64,000 nt of DNA from Chryseobacterium sp. LAM-KRS1 (lineage in GTDB: Bacteria > Bacteroidota > Bacteroidia > Flavobacteriales > Weeksellaceae), in the NCBI RefSeq assembly GCF_013184525.1, contig NZ_JAAOIZ010000004.1:496001-560000 (forward strand), given 5' to 3'. Below, one piece after another: positions 17,721 to 26,801 of this stretch (position 1 is the stretch's first letter; each line of letters opens with the position of its first letter). Below the pieces are notes generated by a model. It was not told where the DNA came from. It searched no databases and saw only the letters and a list, made by a program, of their open reading frames with translations. The translations under genes were made by a program, and so were the position numbers.

Positions 17721-18572
17721 ATGAAAAAAATAGGAATCATAGTTTTAATACTATGTATGCAAATAACCTTTGCACAGGTGAACCGTTTTGTATATCAGGT
17801 AACTATGAAATCTGATGCTACAAATAAAAATGATGTAAAAACGGAGAATGCTTATTTGGATATCTCACAGGATAAATCTGTTTTTTATTCAGAAAACAGG
17901 ATAAAAAGAGATTCGATTATACAAAATACTTTCCAAAGTGGTGGAGCGAGGGGCTTTAACAGAGATCAAATGGAAAGCTTACGGAGTAATATCAACTATA
18001 CAGTTGAGAAAGATAAAAAGGATCAGAAGATCTATTTTAAAGACCGGTTAGGCCGTGATATGTATTCATATGAAGAGGACAGGCCGTTAAACTGGAAAAT
18101 ATTATCTGAGACCACAAAAATAGGAGACTATAAGGTTCAAAAGGCAGAGACCGATTTTGGGGGAAGAAAATGGACAGCCTGGTTTACTACAGATCTTCCA
18201 TATCAGGATGGGCCTTATAAATTCAGCGGACTTCCAGGCCTTATTATAAAAGTAGAAGATGATCTTGGTGATTACTCTTTTGATTTGATGAAGAATTATA
18301 AAATCGCTGCTTTCCCTACGATGAATCAGTTTGGAAATACCATTAAGGTTAAAAGGACAGATTATATCAAACAGCAGAAAAAGTTCTATGCAGATCCGGC
18401 ATCGTTCATGACACAGGGCGGAGGAGGTTTTGCCCAAACCAGAATTGGAGGAGGAGGAATATCCGGACCAAGAGGGAATGGAGGTGGAAATCCTGCCGAT
18501 TTCCGAAAAAGAATGGAGGAGAGAGTTAAGGACGACGCAAAGAAAAATAGTAATCCAATCGAACTGCAATAA
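17721..18572 (+). CDS. GLPGLI family protein (second of tandem pair)
   Basis: The 283-residue protein is a diverged copy of its upstream neighbour: signal peptide (about 1-18), KWTAWFTTDLPYQDGPY, then FSGLPGLIIKVEDDLGDY and a shorter Gly-rich stretch before the same C-terminal NPIELQ. The core aligns by eye throughout, while the Gly-rich linkers differ in length and composition. It is cotranscribed with the first copy and ends just before a strong bidirectional terminator. Confidence 0.9.
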   Translation: MKKIGIIVLILCMQITFAQVNRFVYQVTMKSDATNKNDVKTENAYLDISQDKSVFYSENRIKRDSIIQNTFQSGGARGFNRDQMESLRSNINYTVEKDKKDQKIYFKDRLGRDMYSYEEDRPLNWKILSETTKIGDYKVQKAETDFGGRKWTAWFTTDLPYQDGPYKFSGLPGLIIKVEDDLGDYSFDLMKNYKIAAFPTMNQFGNTIKVKRTDYIKQQKKFYADPASFMTQGGGGFAQTRIGGGGISGPRGNGGGNPADFRKRMEERVKDDAKKNSNPIELQ

Positions 18573-18610
18573 AAAAACAGCCTGAAGAATTTTCTTCAGG
18601 CTGTTTTTTT
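18571..18610. terminator. Bidirectional terminator after the GLPGLI pair
   Basis: A perfect 19-bp stem (AAAAAAACAGCCTGAAGAA against its complement, loop TT) with A and T runs on the two sides. It overlaps the last bases of the GLPGLI gene and also lies 12 bases past the metallopeptidase stop. Confidence 0.88.
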
Positions 18611-18622
18611 AGAGTATAGTTG

Positions 18623-19483
18623 TTACTTTAAAAGTTGATTAAATGTATCTCCTTGTCTGATATCCCCGGTATTATAACCTTTCATAAACCATTCCTTACG
18701 TTGAGCAGATGATCCATGAGTAAAACTTTCCTGATTAACATATCCTTGGGATCTTTTTTGAATATTGTCGTCACCAACAGCCTGAGCAGCTTCTATCGCA
18801 GAGTCGATATCTCCCGGTTCCAGAATATGCCTTTCCTGATCTATGTTTTTCGCCCAGACTCCTGCGTAAAAATCGGCCTGCAATTCAGTAGCGACTGATA
18901 CTCTGTTCATATCCGCTTCCGAATATCTTCCACTTCTTCTCAGTGCATCTACTTTTTGGGTGGTTCCTAACAAAGTCTGTACGTGGTGCCCGACTTCATG
19001 GGCAAGTACATAGGCTATAGTAAATTCTGTTACTTTCGCACCGAACCTTTGTTGCAATTCGTTAAAGAAGCTCATATCCATGTATACTTTCTGATCTGCG
19101 GGGCAATAGAATGGTCCCATTGCTGCTTGAGCCGTACCACAACCTGATTGTGTTGTTTCTTCGAAAAGAACAATTTTCGGAGGTGTATAGGTCATTCCAT
19201 TTTCCTTGAAGATCTGATTCCATGTAAGGTTATTCCAGCCACTCATCATATCTACCATTTCACCAATTCTCTTTTCATTGGCATTTAGCTCTCTTTGCTC
19301 TGTTTGGGTAGGTGATGGCATGTTGCTCCCTGAACTTAATATGCTGGAAGGATCCCCGCCTAAGAAGAAAACAATGGCTGCAATAATTAATGTTCCTAAT
19401 CCTCCTCCAACGATCATACCACCGCTCCCTCCGGAACCTCGGCGGTCTTCAACGTTCCCTCCTCTATCGTCTGTCCATTTCAT
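18623..19483 (-). CDS. KPN_02809 family neutral zinc metallopeptidase (YpfJ-like)
   Basis: The 286-residue protein starts with MKWTDDRGGNVEDRRG, the family N terminus, followed by a Gly-rich stretch and one membrane segment (about 25-43). The catalytic zinc motif is LAHEVGHHVQTLLG (HExxH), then ELQADFYAGVWA supplies the third ligand region. It is anchored in the inner membrane with a periplasmic or cytosolic peptidase domain; substrates are unknown. No perfect -7 box is visible upstream. A bidirectional terminator lies after its stop. Confidence 0.93.
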   Translation of the reverse strand: MKWTDDRGGNVEDRRGSGGSGGMIVGGGLGTLIIAAIVFFLGGDPSSILSSGSNMPSPTQTEQRELNANEKRIGEMVDMMSGWNNLTWNQIFKENGMTYTPPKIVLFEETTQSGCGTAQAAMGPFYCPADQKVYMDMSFFNELQQRFGAKVTEFTIAYVLAHEVGHHVQTLLGTTQKVDALRRSGRYSEADMNRVSVATELQADFYAGVWAKNIDQERHILEPGDIDSAIEAAQAVGDDNIQKRSQGYVNQESFTHGSSAQRKEWFMKGYNTGDIRQGDTFNQLLK

Positions 19484-19587
19484 AGTAATTTTTTTGTGTA
19501 TGTAAATTTAAAGATTTAATGCTGAAAATAAAATAAGAGGACTATAAAATCCTCTTATGTATTTACTATATTGATATCTACAATACA

Positions 19588-21666
19588 TTAGCGATTAAGC
19601 TGGTTTGTTTTTAGCCAATATGAAGTCGACTGATAGGCGGAAATTGCATCGTCAACAATTTTTTGATCCGGCTTTTTTAAAGGATTTTCATCATAATAAA
19701 TGCTAAATTCAGGAGTAAGTTTATCCTTCTTTTGGGAAAGGAAATATTGCTTTATCTTTTTAACAGGAGAAATTACCGTTAAATATCCGTCTTTTACAAA
19801 CCCCAGATCCTGATAAGTGGCAATATATGCTTTAGGCTGAAATTCTTTTTTGAGAACATCCTGACCCAGGAACTTCGATTGATAGCTGAAGTTGAGTAAT
19901 CCCAAAACAGTTGGCATAAGATCTATTTGTGACATAAGCTTATCAAATTTTACAGGCTGGATAAAATCTTCTGAAAAAACCATTGCGGGAATTCTGTATT
20001 TGTCCATAGGTAATTCCGTACTTCCTGCACTTGAAGCACAGTGGTCAGCTACAATAACGAAAACGGTGTTTTTGTACCAATCTTGTTTTTTTGCCATCTC
20101 GAAAAACTTGCGAAGGGAGTAATCTGTATATTTTACACCTCCTTCTCTTGATTTTGCATCTCCGGGGATATCTATTCTTCCGCCCGGATAAGTGAAAGGT
20201 CTGTGATTGGAAACAGTCATCCAATGGTTAAAAAATGGTTTTCCGGATTTTGACTCTGCATTCATTACCTGAATGGCTTTTTTCGCCATATCTTCATCAG
20301 CGACTCCCCAAACGTTGGCAAAGGTTATTTCTTCCGGCTTGAAATTATTTCTGTCAACAATTCCGTATCCATTTCCGGCAAAGAAATCCTGCATATTATC
20401 AAAATAGCTGTAGCCTCCATACAGGAATTTTACATCATATCCTTTTGATTTAAAGATATTTCCTGTTGTAAATTTGTTTTTATTATTTTCTCTTTTTATG
20501 ATGCTTTCTCCGGCTGTTGGCGGGATACAAAGGGTTAAGGCTTCGAGGCCCCGAACTGTTCTGTTTCCTGTTGCATACAAATTGGTAAACATCATGGATC
20601 GGTCAGCCAGACTATCCAGGAAAGGAGTTATTTTCTGATCATTTCCATAATGCTGCATAAAATCTGCAGATAAGCTTTCGATGGATATAAGAACCACGTT
20701 CTTTTTAAGTTCCGGTTGGTCGGATGTAATATTTCGTGTAAGGGCAGGTTCAGGGTATTGGCTTAAAAAATTATGTTCTGCTGTTTTTTGATCTATCTGC
20801 GGATAAAACTGAAAGTAATCCAATTCATTATGGGTAAATGCCCAGTAAAATTTCGGGAAACCATTGGCTTCGATTTCTTCTGCAAATACATTTGAGGATT
20901 TGATTTGGGTTGTGAATGTAAGAGAGAATAAGCTGATTCCGGCAAGTATTATGAAAGACGCTAATAAAACCAGTTTTTGCTTGAAGTCAGGAAGCTCCTT
21001 AAGTTCATCTTTGGTCTTTTTAAAGATAAACCATGTAACTGTAGATGTAAGTGCAAAAATAATCAGAAAGAGAGGAAGGACAGGGTAGCTTTCCATTATA
21101 TTTCCGATCACTTCATTAGTATATATGAGATAATCTACGGCAATAAAATTATATCGTAATCCAAATTCATTATAAAAGAAATATTCACTTACTGCATTAA
21201 ATATGATGAGCAGTACATATATAAATAATGTGATAAAATAGAGGATATTTCTGATTTTAATCCTTTTGGAAGGAAAAAAAAGCATTAATGCAAAGCAAAG
21301 GATCTTTACTCCAATAAAAGCAAGTGCAACTTCTGCTATAGAACCGCCATATTGTTTGAAAATATTATTAGGAATAAGAAGTATGTAGAAAAAAAGGAGC
21401 ACTAAAGCTCCCAATATGATATGTCCGTAAGGTTTTTTGTATTTTGAATCTGAAAGAAATAAAAAGTAAAGCGCCAGAAATGTACTAGCCAGTATAAACA
21501 CAAAAACATCATTAGCCACACCAACTACTAAAACTTTAAGGACTTCAAAAAAGCCAAAGCTTGCTGTAGTTATTGGATGGAAAAAAAACACTATCCTAAT
21601 GATCAGTGATACGATAAGATAAAAGAATCCTAAGTATAAAAATGGTTTTATTTTTTGCGAATACAT
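19588..21666 (-). CDS. LTA synthase-like sulfatase-fold phosphotransferase
   Basis: The 692-residue protein has five N-terminal membrane helices (about 10-250) and a large extracytoplasmic alkaline-phosphatase-fold domain. The motifs are VLISIESLSADFMQHYG (metal-binding Glu), TGNRTVRGLEALTL, where the Thr is the expected nucleophile, and FVIVADHCASSAG near the end (Asp-His metal ligands). In Gram-negatives such proteins transfer phosphoglycerol or phosphoethanolamine to glycans or lipids rather than make lipoteichoic acid. The exact donor and acceptor are not readable. It has its own near-ideal promoter. Confidence 0.9.
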   Translation of the reverse strand: MYSQKIKPFLYLGFFYLIVSLIIRIVFFFHPITTASFGFFEVLKVLVVGVANDVFVFILASTFLALYFLFLSDSKYKKPYGHIILGALVLLFFYILLIPNNIFKQYGGSIAEVALAFIGVKILCFALMLFFPSKRIKIRNILYFITLFIYVLLIIFNAVSEYFFYNEFGLRYNFIAVDYLIYTNEVIGNIMESYPVLPLFLIIFALTSTVTWFIFKKTKDELKELPDFKQKLVLLASFIILAGISLFSLTFTTQIKSSNVFAEEIEANGFPKFYWAFTHNELDYFQFYPQIDQKTAEHNFLSQYPEPALTRNITSDQPELKKNVVLISIESLSADFMQHYGNDQKITPFLDSLADRSMMFTNLYATGNRTVRGLEALTLCIPPTAGESIIKRENNKNKFTTGNIFKSKGYDVKFLYGGYSYFDNMQDFFAGNGYGIVDRNNFKPEEITFANVWGVADEDMAKKAIQVMNAESKSGKPFFNHWMTVSNHRPFTYPGGRIDIPGDAKSREGGVKYTDYSLRKFFEMAKKQDWYKNTVFVIVADHCASSAGSTELPMDKYRIPAMVFSEDFIQPVKFDKLMSQIDLMPTVLGLLNFSYQSKFLGQDVLKKEFQPKAYIATYQDLGFVKDGYLTVISPVKKIKQYFLSQKKDKLTPEFSIYYDENPLKKPDQKIVDDAISAYQSTSYWLKTNQLNR

Positions 21667-21692
21667 TCAGATTAGATATATGTTAACTTTTA

Positions 21693-21722
21693 CAAAGATA
21701 GTTTTTATGCACAGTTTTTCAA
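21693..21722 (-). promoter_or_regulatory. Promoter of the LtaS-like gene
   Basis: Minus strand: TTG (21722-21720), 19-base spacer, TATCTTTG (21700-21693), 26 bases before the ATG at 21666. Confidence 0.75.
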
Positions 21723-21837
21723 GAGAAAAAATGAAAACAGGTAGTTTGTTGTATTTTTTATAATAAATTAAATTATTCTTAAGTTGAATTCTCTATAAGC
21801 TGTAGCCTCAAATTGGTCCCTAAACCTAGGTACAGAA

Positions 21838-21864
21838 AAAGGGACTATCATTTGATGTCCCTTT
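21838..21864 (-). terminator. Terminator of ribH
   Basis: AAAGGGAC pairs with GTCCCTTT, with inner ATCA/TGAT pairs and one bulged base; the minus strand continues into TTTTTCTG. It lies 24 bases past the ribH stop. Confidence 0.78.
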
Positions 21865-21888
21865 ATATTCTCTAAGAAAAGAGATATG

Positions 21889-22407
21889 CTAAGAATGGCC
21901 AAAGCCAATGTTCCCTTTTTTATCTGATAAATTCTTTTTGAAATCTATCATTCTTAAGGCTGTAACGGCTGCTTCTACGCCCTTATTTCCCAAATCTCCA
22001 CCGCTTCGCGCAATCGATTGCTCTTTGGTGTCATCGGTAAGAACACAAAAGATGGTTGGGGTATCTGTTAAAATATTACAATCTTTAATTCCCTGAGCTA
22101 CCGCAGAAGATACAAAGTCGAAGTGTGGAGTTTCTCCACGGATAATACATCCTATTGCAATCACAGCATCGAATTTTCTTTCTTTGCAAAGCTGCATACT
22201 TGCATAATTTAACTCGAAGGCTCCCGGCACCGAAAACAACTTTATATTTTCTGTTTTTACTCCTTCTTTTTCAAGGATTTCTAAAGCTGCATCACGAAGA
22301 TTGTAAGTTACAAAGTCATTCCACTCAGAAAAAACAATGCCGATAGAAAAATCTTCGGCATTGGTTATATGAAGTGGCTTGTAATCGGAAAGATTAACTG
22401 TTGCCAT
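21889..22407 (-). CDS. ribH: 6,7-dimethyl-8-ribityllumazine synthase
   Basis: The 172-residue protein has the lumazine synthase motifs FSEWNDFVTYNL, SVPGAFELNYASMQL, IAIGCIIRGETPHFDFVSS (about 81-100, with the substrate-binding GETPHF) and SGGDLGNKGVEAAVTALRM. It condenses the dihydroxybutanone phosphate and the ribitylamino-pyrimidine in the penultimate step of riboflavin synthesis. The N terminus is somewhat extended. It begins two bases after the TPR gene, so both share a promoter; no other riboflavin gene is in the window. Confidence 0.96.
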   Translation of the reverse strand: MATVNLSDYKPLHITNAEDFSIGIVFSEWNDFVTYNLRDAALEILEKEGVKTENIKLFSVPGAFELNYASMQLCKERKFDAVIAIGCIIRGETPHFDFVSSAVAQGIKDCNILTDTPTIFCVLTDDTKEQSIARSGGDLGNKGVEAAVTALRMIDFKKNLSDKKGNIGFGHS

Positions 22408-22409
22408 TT

Positions 22410-23117
22410 TTAATAATATTTAGTCATTTCAATATAAGAATCAGACATTCCGTTATCGTAGTCCTGATATTTCTCGTCAATAGTTGAGAAGTATTTTTTT
22501 GCATCTGCATTTTTCTTTAATCCTAATGCAACAATACCTGCTTTTCTTGTAAAGTAGTAAGAAGTATAAGGATCTGAAGATGCTGTTGCTGCCTTGTCTA
22601 ATAATGCTAAAGCTTCATCATTTTTATTAAGACCGGATTTAGCATCAGCCATGGCACCATACTTCATAGCCATCAATGTTTTATTATCTGAAGAAAACTG
22701 ATCCAAAAGATCATATGCTTCCTGAAATTTTCCTTCTTTGAATTTTAACAAACCGGCATTATATCCTGCAAGCTTACCGATATCTGTAGAAGAAAAATCA
22801 TTATAAGTTCCAATAAAACCTGGATTAGCAGCAGATTTACCTCCTAAAGCTTCTTTATCTTTACCTTCGGTAAGGTTTTTCTGAGCGGCAAGGAATGTCT
22901 TTACTGCTTCGGCATTTTGAGGAGCAACAACAAATTGCTTATAGGCGAAAAATCCTAAAACTCCTAAAATCAAAGCCCCAAAAACAATACCTAATGGTTT
23001 TGAGTACTTTTCAAGGAATCTTTCTGTATTCAAAGCCTCTCTGTCAAGATCTTTAAAAAATTCCACTGTTTCTTTACCTTCTTGCTCTTTCTGAGCATTC
23101 TTTGCAAGTTTTGCCAT
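22410..23117 (-). CDS. Membrane-anchored TPR protein (YfgM-like)
   Basis: The 235-residue protein has a charged N terminus, one membrane helix (about 43-64, PLGIVFGALILGVLGFFAY) and a periplasmic helical part with TPR-like pairs such as FKEGKFQEAYDLLDQFSSD and NDEALALLDKAA. This layout resembles YfgM, a periplasmic chaperone partner of the Sec machinery, but similarity is in architecture only. It is the first gene of a two-gene unit with ribH. Confidence 0.82.
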   Translation of the reverse strand: MAKLAKNAQKEQEGKETVEFFKDLDREALNTERFLEKYSKPLGIVFGALILGVLGFFAYKQFVVAPQNAEAVKTFLAAQKNLTEGKDKEALGGKSAANPGFIGTYNDFSSTDIGKLAGYNAGLLKFKEGKFQEAYDLLDQFSSDNKTLMAMKYGAMADAKSGLNKNDEALALLDKAATASSDPYTSYYFTRKAGIVALGLKKNADAKKYFSTIDEKYQDYDNGMSDSYIEMTKYY

Positions 23118-23138
23118 AAATTCTTAAAAATTGAATTG

Positions 23139-23169
23139 CAAATTTAATTGTTTCTGAATGATTTACAAA
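23139..23169 (-). promoter_or_regulatory. Promoter of the TPR-ribH operon
   Basis: Minus strand: TTTG (23169-23166), 19-base spacer, TAAATTTG (23146-23139); both boxes perfect, 21 bases before the ATG. Confidence 0.78.
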
Positions 23170-23230
23170 ATATAAATTATGAATATTAGTTTTTGTGGCC
23201 TTAAATGTCAAAAGATTCTGGGCTTTGTTT

Positions 23231-24274
23231 TTAAAACTTCAATTTAAATATTTTGTAAGTGCTTCTTTTTTCTTTAGGTAAGTGTATTTGAGAAGTTGTA
23301 AAGTAGAGATTCACTTGGTTGTCAAAAGCAAATGAATCAGGCCATTTTATAGCATCATCTTTTATTATTTCGGTAAAAACACCTTGTTTATTTATTTTAC
23401 TGATTGCATTTTTCTCTAAACTACTTAGAAAAAGTTCTCCTTTCTTGTTGAATATAATCCCGTCATTAGCTCCGGTTTGCGCATACTTTTCCACCTTTGT
23501 TCCCAATTCGGTATCAGAAATATTTTTATCTAATAAATATGCAACCGGTATCCTGTAGACATTTTTACCCATCAATGAGCAAAAATATAAATATCCGCTC
23601 GGTGCATCAAGTTCTATTCCGTCCGAATGCACCGGGTGTTTCCTTTCGTAACCTTCTATTATAATCTTATCTACTTCGGTTAAGGTAGAGTAATGATTAA
23701 CAAGAACTCTTCGTACTTCGGTGGTGTTTAAATCGAACATGACAATACCACCGATCTGTGAATCTGTAAAATAAGCAATATGATTTTTATGGTCTATTCT
23801 AAAATCATTTAAGTAAGCTTTGCTTGTTATTTTCTCGGCAGGTAAAAAGTAATTGTGGATGAGGGTATTATTTTTAAGATCAAAGCAAAATAGACGGGCG
23901 CCTTTTGTGGTATCGGTCAAAAGTTCGTAGCCTGTATCCAAAACCCAAAGTAAGTCTTTACTATCTACATACATACTTTGAACACAAATAAACTGATTAT
24001 TGTTTGATGTATTTTCTGTCCAATTGTTCCAATGCGGATTAGGAAAAGGGATGGTCTTTCCGTCAATAATTTCTGCAACAGAAACCGGTGTTTCCGGAGA
24101 CCATCTTGGGAAATTGACAAAAACACGATTAGTTTTGGAAATGGCAATTCCGGTCCATTGTTGCGGATTTTCGGCAAAGATACTCATCTGAACTTTGCTG
24201 GTTGTTTCCTGACTATAAGCCACCACGTTTGTTATAAACAAACATAAGAAAACTATTTTTTTTAATTTGTACAT
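23231..24274 (-). CDS. Major royal jelly / dopachrome tautomerase-related protein
   Basis: The 347-residue protein has a signal peptide (about 1-21, ending VAYSQ) and a six-bladed propeller-like body. Recognisable features are VFVNFPRWSPETPVSV, FICVQSMYVDSKDLLWVLDTG, YFTDSQIGGIVMFDL, HSDGIELDAPSGYLYFCSL and NDGIIFNKKGELFLSSL, the pattern of MRJP/yellow-family proteins and related SMP-30-type propellers. Secreted or periplasmic; the ligand or reaction in bacteria is not established. It follows the Crp/Fnr gene by 97 bases and may be its target. Confidence 0.85.
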   Translation of the reverse strand: MYKLKKIVFLCLFITNVVAYSQETTSKVQMSIFAENPQQWTGIAISKTNRVFVNFPRWSPETPVSVAEIIDGKTIPFPNPHWNNWTENTSNNNQFICVQSMYVDSKDLLWVLDTGYELLTDTTKGARLFCFDLKNNTLIHNYFLPAEKITSKAYLNDFRIDHKNHIAYFTDSQIGGIVMFDLNTTEVRRVLVNHYSTLTEVDKIIIEGYERKHPVHSDGIELDAPSGYLYFCSLMGKNVYRIPVAYLLDKNISDTELGTKVEKYAQTGANDGIIFNKKGELFLSSLEKNAISKINKQGVFTEIIKDDAIKWPDSFAFDNQVNLYFTTSQIHLPKEKRSTYKIFKLKF

Positions 24275-24371
24275 AATAACATCTATTTTTTAGTAAACTT
24301 TAATACAAAAATGGATGTATATGGTGAAATGTAAAAGGATGATTCTCACAAATATTTTGTGACGAATCTCA

Positions 24372-24935
24372 CTATTTAGAACCCAGACGACTTAGGGATT
24401 CTCTTGAAACTCCAATGTAAGAGGCAATTATTGTTTTCGAAACCCTTTGAAAAAGATCAGGGTATTGTGCAAGGAGAACTTCATAACGCTCCTTTATATT
24501 ATCGGATAAAAGCGAAATCATTCGTTTTTGAAGAGCAACAAATCCACTGTTGGCTTTTTTTCTGAAAAAATGCTCTACTTTTTGCATTTCTTTACACAGT
24601 TTTTCCCGGTTTTCATAAGATAAGCAAAGGAGCTCTGTATTTTCGAGGCAGTCTACGTTAAATATGGCTTTTGTATGGGTGAAATAAGCTTGATAATCTG
24701 TGATCCACCAATTTTCCATCGCAAACTGTATAATGTGTTCCTTTTCTTTTTCATCAGTATAGGAAGCTTTCAATAATCCTTTTTTCACCCAATATGTGTG
24801 ATTAACAGAATCGTCTTTTTGAATGAGGAACTGATGTTTTTTTAATTTTTTTATTGTAAAGTGAGAAAGAATGTAAGCAAATTCATCATCAGTCAAATCA
24901 ATTATTTCTTCGAAATGTGCTCTCAGGTTTTCCAT
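24372..24935 (-). CDS. Crp/Fnr family transcriptional regulator
   Basis: The 187-residue protein has an N-terminal cyclic-nucleotide-binding-like domain (HQFLIQKDDSVNHTYWVKKG, about 36-55) and a C-terminal helix-turn-helix with VSKTIIASYIGVSRESLSRL. No cysteine cluster of the FNR type is visible, so oxygen sensing by Fe-S is unlikely. Members with this form are common in Flavobacteriia and usually act on a neighbouring gene; here the MRJP-like gene downstream is the natural candidate. It lies 31 bases after apt. Confidence 0.9.
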   Translation of the reverse strand: MENLRAHFEEIIDLTDDEFAYILSHFTIKKLKKHQFLIQKDDSVNHTYWVKKGLLKASYTDEKEKEHIIQFAMENWWITDYQAYFTHTKAIFNVDCLENTELLCLSYENREKLCKEMQKVEHFFRKKANSGFVALQKRMISLLSDNIKERYEVLLAQYPDLFQRVSKTIIASYIGVSRESLSRLGSK

Positions 24936-24966
24936 TACAGGTTTTTGATTCTGACAGTATGATATT

Positions 24967-25503
24967 TTAGTATTCTAATATATGATAGATTTCCGCATTG
25001 AATTTACGTAGTTTTTCATCACCTTTTAAATCTTTCAAAACAGATAAAAAGCTGAACTGGGCTACTGTTGCACCTTGTTTCTCTACCAATTTTGCTGCTG
25101 CTTCTGTTGTGCCACCTGTTGCAAGCAAATCATCATGGATGAGGACTCGCTGTCCTTTTTTGATCTGACCTTCACGTGTTTCTATTTCTGCACTTCCATA
25201 TTCCAGATCATATTTTTCAGAAACAATAGGAGGGGGTAGCTTTCCCTTTTTCCTGATCAGGATAAATGGAACTTCAAGGGCTACAGCAATAGCAATCCCG
25301 AAAAGATAACCACGGCTTTCAATTCCACAAACAGCATCTATTTTTCCTTTACTGAATTTCACAAGATCTTCAATAACGTCTTCATATAACTTTGGATTTA
25401 GAAAAATTGGTGAAATGTCTTTAAACTGTATTCCCGGAATAGGAAAGTCAGGAACATTTTCAATGGTATTTTCCAGTTGCTTAATTAATTCCTTTGAGGC
25501 CAT
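24967..25503 (-). CDS. apt: Adenine phosphoribosyltransferase
   Basis: The 178-residue protein has the family landmarks FPIPGIQFKDISPIF, CGIESRGYLFGIAIA, the RKKGKLPP flexible loop and the PRPP site VLIHDDLLATGGTTEAAAKL (about 119-138). It converts adenine and PRPP to AMP (purine salvage). The ATG directly abuts the stop codon of the upstream lipoprotein gene, so apt is probably translated from that transcript. Confidence 0.97.
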   Translation of the reverse strand: MASKELIKQLENTIENVPDFPIPGIQFKDISPIFLNPKLYEDVIEDLVKFSKGKIDAVCGIESRGYLFGIAIAVALEVPFILIRKKGKLPPPIVSEKYDLEYGSAEIETREGQIKKGQRVLIHDDLLATGGTTEAAAKLVEKQGATVAQFSFLSVLKDLKGDEKLRKFNAEIYHILEY

Positions 25504-26697
25504 TTATGGGTTTATTTTGTAGCTGGAAATTTTCCAGTCACCATTTACATTTTTAAGTCCGAAAGTTACTTTTAGAGAAGTGGTTTTTCCATTCTTATCG
25601 GTAACATCATAAGTTGCATTCACACTAGAGCTGTTTGCGTTTGTAGCATTGGTTGTAATGTTTTTTACACTTACATTTTTTACAGATCCAAATCCGGAAG
25701 TAGGATTTGAAAATGATTCATAGCTTCCCCAACTTGGATTGTTTGAAGCATCAAAAGCAGCTTTAAGATTTTGTGAACTTACATTATTTAGGAATTTACT
25801 TACTGTATTTTTTGGATCTGCAGCAGGTTGCTTAGGAGTTGCCGGAGATGTTGATGCAGACGGATCTGTAGAAACAGGTGCTGTTCCTGTAGGATTATTT
25901 GGATCAATTACAGCATTAGGATCCTGATTTACTACTGTAGAATCTGTTTTAGGAGGAGCCGGAACTTTCAAGGCTGAAGGGTTAACTTCAAGTCCTATTT
26001 TAGACATTTTGAATGTTTTTGCGGTTGTCTTAACAGACACCGTGATATCTATTTTATTGTCCACAACTTTTGAAGCAAGAAGGGATGAAAACTTTAAATT
26101 GAAACCTTTAAAGTTGTTATCAGTCATTAGGTTTTTGGCGGTAGAGAGCTTTACTCCATTACTGAAAACTTCCAGGGTTGTTTCTAAACCAGCTCCTGTA
26201 AAAGTAACAGGATTACCGGCGTTATCCACAAGCTTTGGGATAATTTGTATAGCAGTAGCTCCGTTTCCATCGTCAGCTGATGGTCTCGTTATAATACTTA
26301 ATGAATTTGCCTTTACATCATTGGGATCTGTCTCTTTTGCTTTTTCGTCACCGAAGATATTCATTTCTCCTAACGACGGAGGAGCGGTACTTGCCCATTC
26401 GATATTGTTTTTTTGAGCAACTTCATCTGCCATTGCCATAATTTCAGGAACTTTTTTTCCGTCGATCAACTTACCAAGAGCTTTTACCTCATTGATGTCA
26501 CCATCAGCATCTACACCAAAGGTTTTAAGGATATAAAGCGCCTCATTAAACTTGATTTGCTTAATTGTAGACAGACTGGAAGCCATGTCATTGATACTTG
26601 ACTGTAAAGTTTTTGTACTCGTAGCATCTACATGATCTTTCTTGCATGCTGTAAAAAGCAATAAACTAAAAATGAGTAGAAGAGAAAACTTTTTCAT
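25504..26697 (-). CDS. Lipoprotein of unknown function
   Basis: The 397-residue protein has a lipoprotein signal (LLLFTACKKD, Cys about 18). The body has an N-terminal helical part, a middle domain with long beta strands, a Pro/Thr/Ser/Asp-rich linker (about 250-295) and a C-terminal domain ending VKNVNGDWKISSYKINP-like, which resembles DUF4878/NTF2-like lipoprotein domains. Function is unknown. It has its own -7 box and its stop abuts the apt start codon. Confidence 0.78.
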   Translation of the reverse strand: MKKFSLLLIFSLLLFTACKKDHVDATSTKTLQSSINDMASSLSTIKQIKFNEALYILKTFGVDADGDINEVKALGKLIDGKKVPEIMAMADEVAQKNNIEWASTAPPSLGEMNIFGDEKAKETDPNDVKANSLSIITRPSADDGNGATAIQIIPKLVDNAGNPVTFTGAGLETTLEVFSNGVKLSTAKNLMTDNNFKGFNLKFSSLLASKVVDNKIDITVSVKTTAKTFKMSKIGLEVNPSALKVPAPPKTDSTVVNQDPNAVIDPNNPTGTAPVSTDPSASTSPATPKQPAADPKNTVSKFLNNVSSQNLKAAFDASNNPSWGSYESFSNPTSGFGSVKNVSVKNITTNATNANSSSVNATYDVTDKNGKTTSLKVTFGLKNVNGDWKISSYKINP

Positions 26698-26714
26698 TTT
26701 AATTGAGTTTGATA

Positions 26715-26722
26715 CAAATTTA
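26715..26722 (-). promoter_or_regulatory. -7 box of the lipoprotein-apt unit
   Basis: TAAATTTG on the minus strand, 17 bases before the ATG at 26697; no TTG at the right distance upstream. Confidence 0.55.
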
Positions 26723-26801
26723 GTAAAACCTTTATGAATAGAAATTTTTATTTTTTATTTCTTCTTCATTTTAGCTGATTTTATTATCAAATCATCCTGT
26801 T

